Below, one piece after another: positions 11,427 through 22,388 of a DNA stretch of 64,000 nt; position 1 is the first letter of the stretch, and the number at the start of each line of letters is the position of its first letter. The notes below the pieces were generated by a model. The model had not been told where the DNA came from. It saw nothing but the letters and a program-made list of their open reading frames with translations, and did no database searches. The translations under genes were made by a program, and so were the position numbers. The stretch comes from Papaver somniferum (Eukaryota; Streptophyta; Magnoliopsida; Ranunculales; Papaveraceae): assembly GCF_003573695.1 (NCBI RefSeq), contig NC_039359.1, positions 154,806,210 through 154,870,209 of the forward strand, in the 5' to 3' direction.

Positions 11427-11642
11427 TTACCTACTCAAGTACAAGTAAATGTGTAGATTCTTATGCATATACCCACCGAAATTCTTCTTGAATGTTCTCT
11501 TCATTACTAAAAACCCAGTTTGTTTAACGATTTTTTTATGAAACTTTCCCACATCATTGATACTTCTAAATCCCATAACAACACTAGACTCTGTAATAGG
11601 TGCAACACCATCAATGCAGCCTGACTTTGCTGGGAGTCCCTC
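11427..11642 (-). other. possible terminal exon remnant, family not recognised
   Basis: On the minus strand an acceptor-like TTGATGTAG is followed by a 71-codon open stretch ending in TAA. It starts EGLPAKSGCIDGVAPITESS and ends in a basic C-terminus. I recognise no family; the ordered composition and the acceptor are the only support. Confidence 0.2.
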
Positions 11643-12854
11643 CTACATCAAGTAGGTGGGATATATTATCAAATAACAACTCAGATAATAAAAATCTGCG
11701 AAATAACATCTAATAAGTGATTGAATTTATCAAAAAATTCTTAGACATGAATTTTTTCCATAAGATGCTTTTATATCTGTTAGATAACAATATTCTTTTT
11801 CTAGTACAATCCAACATATTACTTTAATTATTAAACCCCCAAACTGCCAAGACTATATCCATTTTTCCTCAAAGAAAGTTCCTTCTAGTGAACTAAAAGA
11901 ATACTTCTTATTTTCACGATCCTTCACAAATACCTCTAGCGATTTTATTTCCGTTTTTGGGGTATAGGTTTCGGTTTCTTGTTTTGTTTTCTAGTTTTTT
12001 GTTCGCATACAATATTATATTAAGTTTCATGCTTCAAAAACATGTTGGTTAATGCTAGTTCGAACTTCAAAAAAGTACTAGTTAAATTTCTCTAAAAGTT
12101 CAGATATACTTTAAAAAGAAAAACTAGTTAAGATGTACCTCTTATGAAAATCTTACAAAGTAAGGAATATTAAAGGGTATCAATTATATAATACTCCTTT
12201 TTGATAAAGGTTTCATTGGCTTTATTTTTAGCATTTGAAGAATATTTTTTTATTTCATATATATAAACTAAAGTTTTGAGCCAAACTAAAGTTTTTATTT
12301 CAGTATGAGATTTATTCTCATATTTGGTGTATGAGTCCCCAACTCTTTAACTGACAATTTTTATTGATAATTATTATAATGGATGAGAAACAACAACGAC
12401 AACAACAACAAAAACAATTTCGACAAAATCATTGATCTTTGTTGTTCAAAATAGATATACAATTTTTTAAGCAAATCAAAACTTCTCACAAATCAGAACT
12501 CCGAAGTTTTTAGTTTTGCAAATTTTCTTGAGCATCACTTAAACTAGGAGTTATCAAATTCGTATCTCATATAATTATTTTTACGTTCGTTTTAGTTGTT
12601 TAGTAGGAGGATTGAATTGTCTTCACAATGAGTAATGTTGATAAGACTTTAGAAAGAAAGTGAAGATTAAAAATGGTAATTCATTTTTTCTTTTATTTTT
12701 GCTAACTGCATTTTAAAATCTTATAACGATGGTGTTGCACAATAAATTCAACTATATTTTTGAAACTTTGTTCAACAATATCAATCTATGATTAAAAAAG
12801 AAATCAAATTTTTGTAAGTATGCTTCAACACTATAGTAGATTTATGGAGTTTTC

Positions 12855-13927
12855 ATGTGACAGTCCGAAAAATTTCTTCTAAAGCGTCAAGGTGCGCAAG
12901 CCATATCTCCATGATATGTCACTCTGATGCTAGTGACCGGTCATTAAGATTGAATTTTCACTTGCAAATGATTATCCATTTTCCTTCGCAAGCATGATGC
13001 CTGAAACGAAAATTCCATGTCAATACAACTCACCTTACCCTTGTTATGTTAATGGTATAAATCCATAAAGGCTAATACTGATGCATTTTTGCATGCATCA
13101 CTGACCTCTGCATCTTTGTTCAGGCATAAGGAAATGCCTTGGACCCACACATAGGTCATTGCAAGATTTATTTCCGTTTTGTCGCTTTGACATCGAGTTG
13201 AATGGATGCACTTGTCTTGTTTGTGCCAAGGGTGCATCAACCAGGATCATGTTGTACTTGAGTCGTTCCCGTGATGCAAATGTCTGTACAAGCTCCTCTA
13301 ACTTGCATACTGAATTAGCTTCATTCTTTGGCAACGCCCAATGCTCAATTGGTGAATGCCTACGTTGAATGACTTGACATAAGTATGGCAACAATCATCT
13401 CTTGCATCGCACTGCCGAGCCAGATGATATAGGTTATGATTATGTCACAATCACCTTACAAATAAATTATATGAGCGACAAGGTGCTGGACCATTAATGC
13501 TGCAACTCATTGTGGCTGCCACCTTGAAGGGATCAAGCGCCGACCACAATTCATCGGTCATCGGGAAAAGCAACTAAAGACAACTAGTGTTGCAAGGACA
13601 AATACCAAGCATAACCTAGTCACCATAAGCCAAAGGATCTTTTGAAAATGATGCGCAACATAGTGCATCATTGGCCTTTCCTTCGTCTTGCACCACGGTG
13701 GTGCATCCTTAGCTTCACAATGCAGAGCATCATGAAGCTCTTTAGAGTAAGCAATGCACCTTAATGATGCTTTCGCATAATATAGGCTTCACCTGCTAAG
13801 CTGTGAAGCTTAATGACGCATTCCTACCTAATGCACCTTCAACCAACAATATCTCATTATGTATGTCTTATTGACATTTTTACTACTTTCGCATGCCTCC
13901 TTCACTATTCAAGAACGTTGTACCATG
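12855..13927. repeat. dispersed repeat rich in GCACCATGATGGTGC-like palindromes, left part
   Basis: Higher G+C than the surroundings, with many motifs related to TGCACCA/TGGTGCA and GATGCATCA. The same kind of sequence continues at 24928-25439 on the other side of element F, showing that F was inserted into it. Open frames on both strands (13098-13394 minus, 13159-13368 plus) overlap and have no motifs; I do not call them genes. Confidence 0.5.
13923..13927 (+). other. left target-site duplication of element F (CCATG)
   Basis: CCATG directly precedes the F LTR start and is repeated directly after its end at 24923-24927. Confidence 0.9.
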
Positions 13928-14559
13928 TGTTAGAGCACTCCTCGGTCGAACTCGCAAGCATTGCTATCTCAAGCTTGTTGTCAAGTTTAGTTTCCAAAAC
14001 TATAAGTCTTGATTTCTAGTCTACTTATAGCTAAGTCTCGGATTAGGATAGAAAGTGCAGTTGAGCATTATACTTCACGACATTCATTGATTAAAGACGA
14101 AGAACTACTAAGGGGAGCGTGTGGAACTTCATCAACAAAAGGTATGTGGAGACTTGAAATCATCTATCACTAAAAAGTCTATCTACTCTATCTCCTATTT
14201 GAGACAAAAGTCGTATAGTTATATAGAATTCAATTATACGCATTTGATATTTCGAGCTGAGTTTAACTCGCTTACACATTTCTCGAAATATGTGTTGGTA
14301 AGCTTTCGCTTTAACCAAGTTCATCTTATATGCTTGACGAAAGTCAAAATATGATCATGTGAAAATAACCTGGTAACATCTTACAGGATTTGTGTGAGAC
14401 AGTCATTTGATGTAGACTCAGAATGTTTCGTATTGATCATTTGATCACTTGAAAATTGCTTTGAAGCTAATAGTTTGTGTGAGACAGCTATTGTGGTCTT
14501 CTAAGAATGTTTCAATGATTGAAATGGGAGTTTAGAACACTTAACCATAATTGGATTAT

Positions 14560-14850
14560 GATCACAGTATGCGTACTTTCATATGTGTTGATCCAAGACC
14601 AGAATGCAGTATGCATACCCGTATGTGTACTGGCGAGGTCAGGTAAAGTCCGAGAGCTAGAGTATGCGTACTTGTACGCGTACTGGCGAAGTCAGTTGAA
14701 GTCCGGGTACTATAGTATGTGTCGCGTATTGGATTCAACTGAAACTTGGAAGTGTACGATAGTATGCATAACCGTTTGCATACTGGCGAACACAGTCCAA
14801 GTACGACTACTTAGGTATGCGTACCCGTTTGCATACTTGAGTGGGTTATG
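14560..14850 (+). repeat. palindrome array in the 5' LTR of F
   Basis: Five to six imperfect units built from GTATGCGTAC, TGTACGCGTACTGG and CCGTTTGCATAC, spaced 30-60 bases apart, upstream of the LTR TATA box. The same array is found at 23020-23310 in the 3' LTR. Confidence 0.75.
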
Positions 14851-15311
14851 TTCTAAAATCGGTTTGTTCATGAATTAATACATTTTTATAATAAGGAATG
14901 AAATCTTTTGCAAATCGTGGCTATAATGTTCATGAATTTATTCGAGTGAATCAAAATCGATTTTGCTTCAATCGTGTCTTGTATACTTCTATGAGAGTAT
15001 AAAAAATTGAAGAACTCTATAACTAGTTTCATTTGAGTCATTTGAACTATTTGTGTTAAGATGAACAAGGTTGATATTAAAGTGTTCGTGTGGCTAACTT
15101 CGGTTAAATATTGTTGAACCAATCAAGTGTACACGTTTAGGTACGGTTACCCATATCTAAATAAAGTCATATTTCATTTGTGTATAACAAGCTAAGTTTG
15201 ATCTAACGGTTGAAAGATATTAGCTTGAGTCTAATCAGGTTTTCATCTAACAGTGAATATTGAATGCTTTGTTACCAAGGTAACATTGATTGCAAACCCT
15301 GATTTGAAGAC

Positions 15312-15318
15312 TATATAA
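15312..15318 (+). promoter_or_regulatory. TATA box of the F 5' LTR promoter
   Basis: TATATAA in the conserved context TTGAAGACTATATAAGG. The same element occurs in the other family LTRs (21193, 23781, 35792 and, on the minus strand, 45994), which marks it as the start of R at about 30 bases downstream. Confidence 0.7.
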
Positions 15319-16456
15319 GGAAGAACTCTAGTAACTGGGAAACATAATCCCCACACCTCATGTGTGATACTAGTTCCGAATAGAGTCGATTCTCCTTTAA
15401 CCTAGGTTTTTCAAAAAGCCATTATAGGTTAACGACTTAAAGATTTCATTGGAATTGTGAATCCAGACCCAACTATTTTCTCTGTAGTTGCGTGTTCTGA
15501 TCTTACTTTGTTCTATCGTATTGAGTACAAATCTTCTCTAAGATTTGCTCGAGATTTAATTTCCGATAGGTAAGATAAAAAGTAGTCACAAACATCTTCA
15601 TCTCATCGTTTGTGATTCCACAATATCTTGTTCCGCTACCATAGGGTTAAGATTATTGTGAGGTGATTGATATTACGAGTCTGTTCTTCGGGAATATAAC
15701 TCTGGTATATCAATTGGTTCACGTCCACCTTGATTTATCAAAAGACGGAATAAAAATCATAGGTATATCTGTGGGAGACAGATTTATCTATTCAATAGAC
15801 TTTTCTGTGTGAGACATATTGGTTTATCAAGTCTTCGACTTTGGGTCGTAGCAACTCTTAGTTGTGGGTGAGATCATCTAAGGGAATCAAGTGCGCAAAA
15901 TTCGGCGTGGTTCTAGAGGCGTAAGGAATGCGACTGTACCTTGATAAGTGTGATATTGGTTAGGTCTCAACTACATTCCATTCCGAAGTTAACTTGGAGT
16001 AGTCTAGTGTCTGTAGCGGCTTAATACAGTGTGGTATTCAAATCTGGACTAGGTCCAAGGGTTTTTCTGCATTTGCGGTTTCCTCGTTAACAAAACTTCT
16101 GGTGTCTGTGTTATTTCTTTTTCGCATTATAATTTTTTATATAATTGAAATATCACAGGTCGTGCGTAAGTTCAATCAATTGTGAATCCAAACTTTGGTT
16201 GTTGATTAAATTGATTGACACTTGGATATTGGTTTTTGATACGGTCCAAGTTATTTCTTATATTCAATCGGGTTCTCAAATTCCTATTTGTTTGATTGCA
16301 GATTAAATTGAGTAATAGAGATATAACTCTTGATATACTTTTCTTAAGATTGAATCTGATTGTCTACTTGATTCTCTTGAAAGTATATTGGAGTTAGTCC
16401 ATACAGATTGCTAAGCGAAATATTGGGTATAGTTTTTAGACCCCCGCTTTTTCAAT

Positions 16457-16468
16457 TGGTATCAGAGC
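16457..16468 (+). other. primer-binding site of element F
   Basis: TGGTATCAGAGC, two bases after the LTR end; complementary to the 3' end of initiator-Met tRNA as in most plant Copia elements. Confidence 0.92.
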
Positions 16469-16519
16469 AGGTAAACACGTTTAAGACCTCATAAGTCCGT
16501 GTTTGTGGAAATCTGATTT

Positions 16520-17413
16520 GTGTGGATAGTTTTTTGTCTCAAATTCGCACACATAAAGATAAGTTCCAAAATTTTTAATTATGCTAAATGTTTTGGGTTT
16601 ACCTCCAAGGATAACTCCTTTGTTGATTCTTCCAAATCCCGAGGTAAGAATGTGTTAATATCAGATTCTGATAACATTCCCCATGATATGACATTTAACA
16701 CTATGTCTAAAGATGAAATGGAACTCACCAGAACTCGAAAAAAATCTGCTGAGATTTTTGATGTTCAAGGAGCTAATATAAAGGCTCTTGAAGAAAAATA
16801 TGATCAGCTCATTGGTGAGCTTGAGAAGTCTCTTGGTCGAGAACGGGAACTGTATACCATAATTGAGGCCTTTTCTAACAATATCAAAAAACTTGTTCAA
16901 GAAACTACTCTACATCGTGAAAAGATTAGTACTCTTGAGGATATTGTTAAAGAAGATTCAATCAGAGAAAAACGTTTGATCGAGACTCATTCTTCTGATC
17001 TGAACAGCTTTCGTGTTGAAAAAAAGAAATTGGTTGCTTCCCCTCTTCTAGCCCAGGAACAGTGCAAATCCTTGAAAAAGGAAAACTCTGTTTTAATGAG
17101 AAAATCTTTTGTACCAATATCTAATTCTCAGACAGAATTAGAATACATGAAGAAAAGTTCTCCAAAGGAAGTTCCTTCTAAGAAGTGTTTGCATAACTTG
17201 CAGTCTTCTAATAGGGCTATGAACTTACAGGTTCCTTCCATTGTTTCTCTTCCACAAACTTGTTCTTTCTATGGGAAAAAGAATCACTATGTTCAACATT
17301 GTTTTGCTAGAAAGAAACAAATTTCTGATCTTCAAAGTCTACTTCTTTTTACAGTCGACAGAGTAAATTGTCTGACGATATCTACAATGGATTTCATTAC
17401 TACAGAGATATAA
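16520..17413 (+). pseudogene. gag-like coiled-coil ORF of element F, start codon and zinc knuckle damaged
   Basis: A long open frame follows the PBS leader. In A and C the leader ends in ATGGAC; here the corresponding place reads TTGTGTGGATAG, so the original start is lost and the frame opens only at a GTG or at inner Met codons. The middle (about 16750-17110) is a strongly charged coiled coil. Near the C-terminus, CSFYGKKNHYVQHC (17261-17302) aligns with the A zinc knuckle but the second Cys is Tyr, so the C-x2-C-x4-H-x4-C site has lost a ligand. Sequence outside the knuckle is only loosely like the A protein. No pol follows. Confidence 0.7.
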
Positions 17414-18951
17414 AACTCTTAAAAAAGGGACTTCAATGGTCACTCATCTCGAAATCTCTATAGGGATCGTGTTTCTCCTCTTGGTGCAAACTCTTACACC
17501 ACAAAAATACACATTCCCAGTGTTTATGAGAATAAGTCTGGTATATCTAAGTCTAGTCTATTGTTGATCGAAAAGTTAATGTTCTAACTCATGAACATGA
17601 CGTCTATACGGTCAAAAGAATCAAGGATATCAGTGATACCTTTTATGATGGACCCTTTCAAAGGTATGATGTTATCAAAGAAACTTGATTATTTTTGCTT
17701 TGTCTAAGAAACTTCTTATGAGAATTTATTCTTGTGTTTTAAGAAGGATAACTAGGGTTTGGAATAGCAATTATTGTGAGTACACATTGCTATTGCCAAC
17801 AACTTTCATATTGCAATGTTTTTAGATTTATTTATTTAAATTCTAAAGTTTATTTGGAAGATGATTTTGCAATATTAATCTTTATGGTTTTATATATTGC
17901 AACCTGTTATGGGATATGTGTGTTTGCGTCCGTGAACTATGATTGACCCATATATGTCAAAAGTTAAGCCTATTATGTCATTATGCAAATATTGATTAAG
18001 ATATGATGAAATTTTGATTGCAAAGATTAAGTCTATTGTATGTCTTTATGCAAATATTGATGAAAAATAGAATGAATCTTTGAATATTCCGCAGTATTGA
18101 TCTTTTCCTGATCCACTTCTATGTATAAGTATTGTGCGGCTCCATAAGTTCTCTTATGTTGAGCATTTTCGATTAAATTATTCATGGGTTCTTTTGTGGC
18201 TAATTTAATTGAGTATTTTGGATATACAAATTCATGTTTCATGTAATTTGTTAATGTCCAAAGAAATCCTTCTTTTCTTGTGAAAGTAAGGTCGCTCTTG
18301 TTGTTCGTTCGGGAATGACATTTTATGGGGGGGTGTGTGTGTTCTTAATTGTACTTGTGCTTAATTACCAAATCTTTGTGGGGAGTGCGGATGTGGAATA
18401 TTGTATGAGTTTTCTTGTATCTTTATAAACTCCTTGATGAATACACTAAGTTTCGACTACGTGAAATCATCGAAACAAAGTTGATATGTTCTCTTTTAGT
18501 CATGAAGTATCTCTATGAGAATTTCATTATGATCCCACTAGATTTCACCTTTGCCAATTTATATTGACAAAAAGGGGGAGAATTAATGTGTAGTTCACAC
18601 AAATACATATGGTTTACGGATCATTATGTATGCGGGAGTGGTTTTCATGAGAGATGAAGTATTGACTAAGGGGTAGTGGTACATATCACCATAGTATTGT
18701 TGTCAAAGTTGTGATACAATTGGACTTTGATGATGTGTAATAATACTATGACACTGTATAACAATAAATGAGAGCTACTGTTTTCTCATTGTTATAGCTA
18801 CGAACCTTCAATAACTATGATGCTGAGTTGAACACATTCAGAATCACTGGAGTACTTGGAAGTGACGAAAATTTCGGGTAATGTTGAAGAACCAAGGAAA
18901 TCAAGCATTTGGATAAGAAGCTACAAAGTTTATTTATTTTGTAATCCATAT
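17414..18951 (+). mobile_element. non-coding 3' interior of element F
   Basis: Shared with the A interior (for example 17700-17780 with 2660-2740 and 18560-18700 with 3535-3680), including the repeated AAGGGGGAG motifs. No gene is supported here. Confidence 0.8.
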
Positions 18952-20585
18952 TGTTAGAGCATTGCTCGGTCGGGAATGACATGTGTTGCTATCTCAAGCA
19001 TGTTTGTCAATGTTAGTGATCAAAACTATAAGTCTTGATTTCTAGTCTACTATAGATAAGTCTCGGACTAGGATAGAAAGTGTAGTTGAGCTCAAGAACT
19101 CCATGTCGATCATCATACAAGACGAAGGACTATTCAAGGAACTGTTGGAACTTCATCGACTAACAGGTATGTGGAGACTTGAACTTATCTATCACTCAAA
19201 AGTCTATCTACTCTATCTCCTATCCTGAGACAAAAGTCGTTTTGCTATATAGATTTTGATTATACACATTTTCTATTTCGAGCCGAGTTTATCTCGCGTA
19301 TCTATTTCTCGAAATATGTGTTGGTAAGCTTTCGCTTTGGCCAAGTTCATCTTTACCTAGCTATGAAAGTCATGTTATGTTTCAATCACTTTGAAAATGG
19401 CTTTGTTGAAAAATGGTTTGTGAATAACAACTATATAACGTCCTCTAAGAATACACTAAGTTTCGACTGTGGGGGTTCTTGATTGTACTTGTGCTTAATT
19501 GCCAAATCTTTGTGGGGAGTGCGGCTGTGGAATATTATATGGGTTTTCTTGTATCTTTATAAACTCCTTGATGAATACACTAAGTTTCGACTCTGTGAAA
19601 TCATCGAAACAAAGTTGATATGTTCTCTTTTAGTCATGAAGTATCTCTATGATAATTTGATTATGATCCCACTAGCTTTCACCTTTGCCAATTTATATTG
19701 ACAAAAAGGGGGAGAATTAATGTGTAGTTCACACAAATACATATGGTTTACGGATCATTATGTATGGGGGAGTGGTTTTCATGAGAGATGAAGTATTGAC
19801 TAAGGGGGAGTGATACATATCACCATAGTATTGTTGTCAAAGTTGTGATACAATTGGACTTTGATGCTGTGTAATAATACTATGACACTGTATAACAATA
19901 AATGAGAGCTACTGTTTTCTCATTGTTATATCTACGGATCTTCAATAACTATGATGCTGAGTTGACACATTCAGAATCACTGGAGTACTTGGAAGTGAAG
20001 AAGATTTCGGGTAATGTTGAAGAACTAAGGAAATCAAGCATTTGGATAAGAAGCTACAAAGTTTATTTATTTTGTAATCCATATTGTTAGAGCATTTCTC
20101 GGTCGGTAATGACATGTGTTGCTATCTCAAGCATGTTTGTCAATGTTAGTGATGAACACTATAAGTCTTGATTTCTTGTCTACTATAGATAAGTCTTGGA
20201 CTAGGATAGAAAGTGTAGTTGAGCTCAAGAACTCCATGGCGATCATCATACAAGACGAAGGACTATTCAAGGATCTGTTGTAACTTCATCGACTAACAGG
20301 TATGTGGAGACTTGAACTTATCTATCACTCAAAAGTCTATCTACTCTATCTCCTATCCTGAGACAAAAGTGGTTTTGCTATATAGACTTTGATTATACAC
20401 ATTTGCTATTTAGAGCCGAGTTTATCTCGCATATCTATTTATCGAAATATGTGTTGGTAAGCTTTCGCTTTGGCCAAGTTCATCATTACCTAGTTATTAA
20501 AGTCATGTTATGTTTCAATCACTTTGAAAATGGATTTATTGAAAAATGGTTTGTGAATAACAACTATATAACGTCCTCTAAGAAT
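18341..20585 (+). repeat. 1.13-kb direct tandem duplication inside element F
   Basis: Copy 1 (about 18341-19452) and copy 2 (about 19475-20585) each contain the 3' end of the interior, the flank CATAT and the first 500 bases of the inserted LTR. The junction holds about 22 filler bases (19453-19474), part of which (ACACTAAGTTTCGACT) is copied from near 18443. The two copies are almost identical, so the duplication is recent. Confidence 0.8.
18952..19452 (+). repeat. partial LTR within copy 1 of the duplication
   Basis: First 500 bases of the LTR at 20085, starting TGTTAGAGCATTGCTCGG and preceded by CATAT. It is a by-product of the tandem duplication and not a separate insertion. Confidence 0.8.
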
Positions 20586-22322
20586 GTTTCAATGATTGAA
20601 ATGAGAGTTTAGATCATATAACCAATGATGGATATAAGCATTGCGTGGAAACACATATATGTATAAGTCTTTTTTCCTTGAACCGAATCTTGCGAACTTT
20701 GTTGATCAAGAGAACCGGAATGGTGGCGTGAGCCAAGTTCGCGAACTGGCGGAAGTTCTCGACCCGAGAAAGCTTACCGACACATATTTCCCTGCAATTG
20801 TATAAAGTCCATGAACTGATTCGAGTGAATCAAATTGTTTTTTTTTCGATTGTGTCTTGTGTAGTTACATAAGATTTCCTTGCAATTGAACAACTCTCTA
20901 ACTAGTTCATTTGAGTCATTTGAACTAGTTATGGTGAAGAAGAATATGGTTGATATGAAAGTGCTCATATGGCTAACCATTTGGTTAACTATTGTTGAAC
21001 CAACAAATGTTCATGTTTGGGTACGGTTACATAAACCCAAAATAGTACATTACATTTGTGTGTAACAAGCTAAGTTTTCGATCCAACGGTTGAAAGATAT
21101 TAGCTTGAATCTAGTCAGGTTTTCATCTAACGGTGAATATTGAATTCTTTATTAGTAAGCTAACATTGATTGCAAACCCTGATTTGAAAGACTATATAAG
21201 GGAGAACTCTAGCAACTGGGAAACCTAATCCCCACACCTCATGTGTGATACTAGTTGTATTAGCTAGAGTTGATTCTCCTTTAACCTTTGGTTTCTTCTT
21301 AAAAACCAGGTTAACAACTTAAAGACTTCATTGGGATTGTGAAGCCAGACCGATACTACTTTCTCTTAGTTGTGTGATCTGATCTTGCTGATTCTATCGT
21401 TTTGAGTACAATCGTAACGATTGGCTTGAGATTTATATCTCCGGTAGGAAAGATAGAAAAGTAGTCACAAACATCTTCGTCTCATCGTTTGTGATTCCAC
21501 AATATCTTCTTTCGCTGCGTCGATTAAGATTATTGTGAGGTGATTGATAATACTAGGTTGTTCTTCGGGAATATAAGTCTGGGTTATCAATTGGTTCATG
21601 TTCACCTTGATTTATCAAAAGACGGAACAAAACTTGTAGGTTTATATGTGGGAGACAGATTTATCTATTCTGTAGACTTTTCTGTGTGATACAGATTTGT
21701 TTATTAAAGTCTTCAACTTTGGGTCGTAGCAACTCTTAGTTGTGGATGAGATCAGCTAAGGGAATTAAGTGCGTAGTATCTTGCTAGGATCAGAGACGTA
21801 AGGAGCGCAACTGTACCTTAAATTAGTGTGAGATTGATTGGGGTTCAACTACAGTCCAGACCGAAGTTAGTTTGTAGTACGCTAGTGTCTGTAGCGGATT
21901 AATAAGTGTGTGTTCAATCTGGACTAGGTCCCGGGGGTTTTCAGCATTTGCGGTTTCCTCGTTAATAAAATTCTTGTGTCTGTGTTATTTCTATTCCGCA
22001 TTATATTTTTGTTATATAATTAAAATATCACAGGTTATGCGTTTGAATCAATTGGAAATCCGACCTTTGTTTGATTGATTGAAATTGATTCATCCTTGAA
22101 CATTGGTCTTTGGTACCGTTCAAGTGATTTCTCTTGTATTCAATTAGACTCGCAGATTTCTATTTGCTTGAGAAAGAATTGAATCAAGAAAGAGAGATAT
22201 AACTCTTTGATATACTTTATTAAGATTGAGTCTAGTTGATTCTCTTGAAAGTGTATTGGAGTTTGTCCATACAGATTGCTAATCGAAATATTGGGTGAGG
22301 TTGTTAGACCCCCGATTTTTCA
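20085..22322 (+). repeat. solo LTR of a related subfamily inserted in element F
   Basis: A 2238-base LTR from TGTTAGAGCATTTCTCGG to ACCCCCGATTTTTCA. It is flanked by CATAT on both sides (20080-20084 and 22323-22327), the mark of an insertion that later lost its interior by LTR-LTR recombination. It has a TATA box (TATATAA at 21193) but no GTATGCGTACC array; instead one TTCGCGAACTGGCGGAAGTT palindrome-like unit stands near 20738. After the right TSD a short tandem copy of TTTTTCACATATGTA follows. Confidence 0.85.
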
Positions 22323-22376
22323 CATATGTAACCGCTTTTTCACATATGTATTGATAGTTTTGTCACTAGAATTGAC

Positions 22377-22388
22377 AAAGGGGGAGAT
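22377..22388 (+). other. polypurine tract of element F
   Basis: AAAGGGGGAGAT directly before the 3' LTR. Confidence 0.92.

Larger units (their letters stand above)
10564..12850. other. AT-rich intergenic host DNA
   Basis: About 2.3 kb with no supported gene apart from a weak exon-like stretch at 11427-11642. It has microsatellite-like tracts: TTTTA repeats near 11196-11221 and an AAC-rich tract near 12385-12420. A 72-codon plus-strand open frame at 11230-11448 has no recognisable motif and I do not call it. Confidence 0.6.
13928..16454 (+). repeat. 5' LTR of element F
   Basis: A 2527-base LTR starting TGTTAGAGCACTCCTCGG and ending CCCCCGCTTTTTCA. It contains the palindrome array (about 14560-14850), a TATA box and the R-U5 block. 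It matches the 3' LTR at 22389-24922 (2534 bases) throughout, with scattered substitutions and small indels. Confidence 0.93.

Noticed and set aside
13098..13394. Minus-strand frame of 98 codons in the unclassified repeat
   Set aside because: Overlaps another frame on each strand, no motif, and its composition follows the GCACCA/TGGTGC repeats.
14519..14878. 119-codon open frame in the F 5' LTR
   Set aside because: It reads through the palindrome array, is not kept in the 3' LTR of the same element, and has repeat-derived composition.
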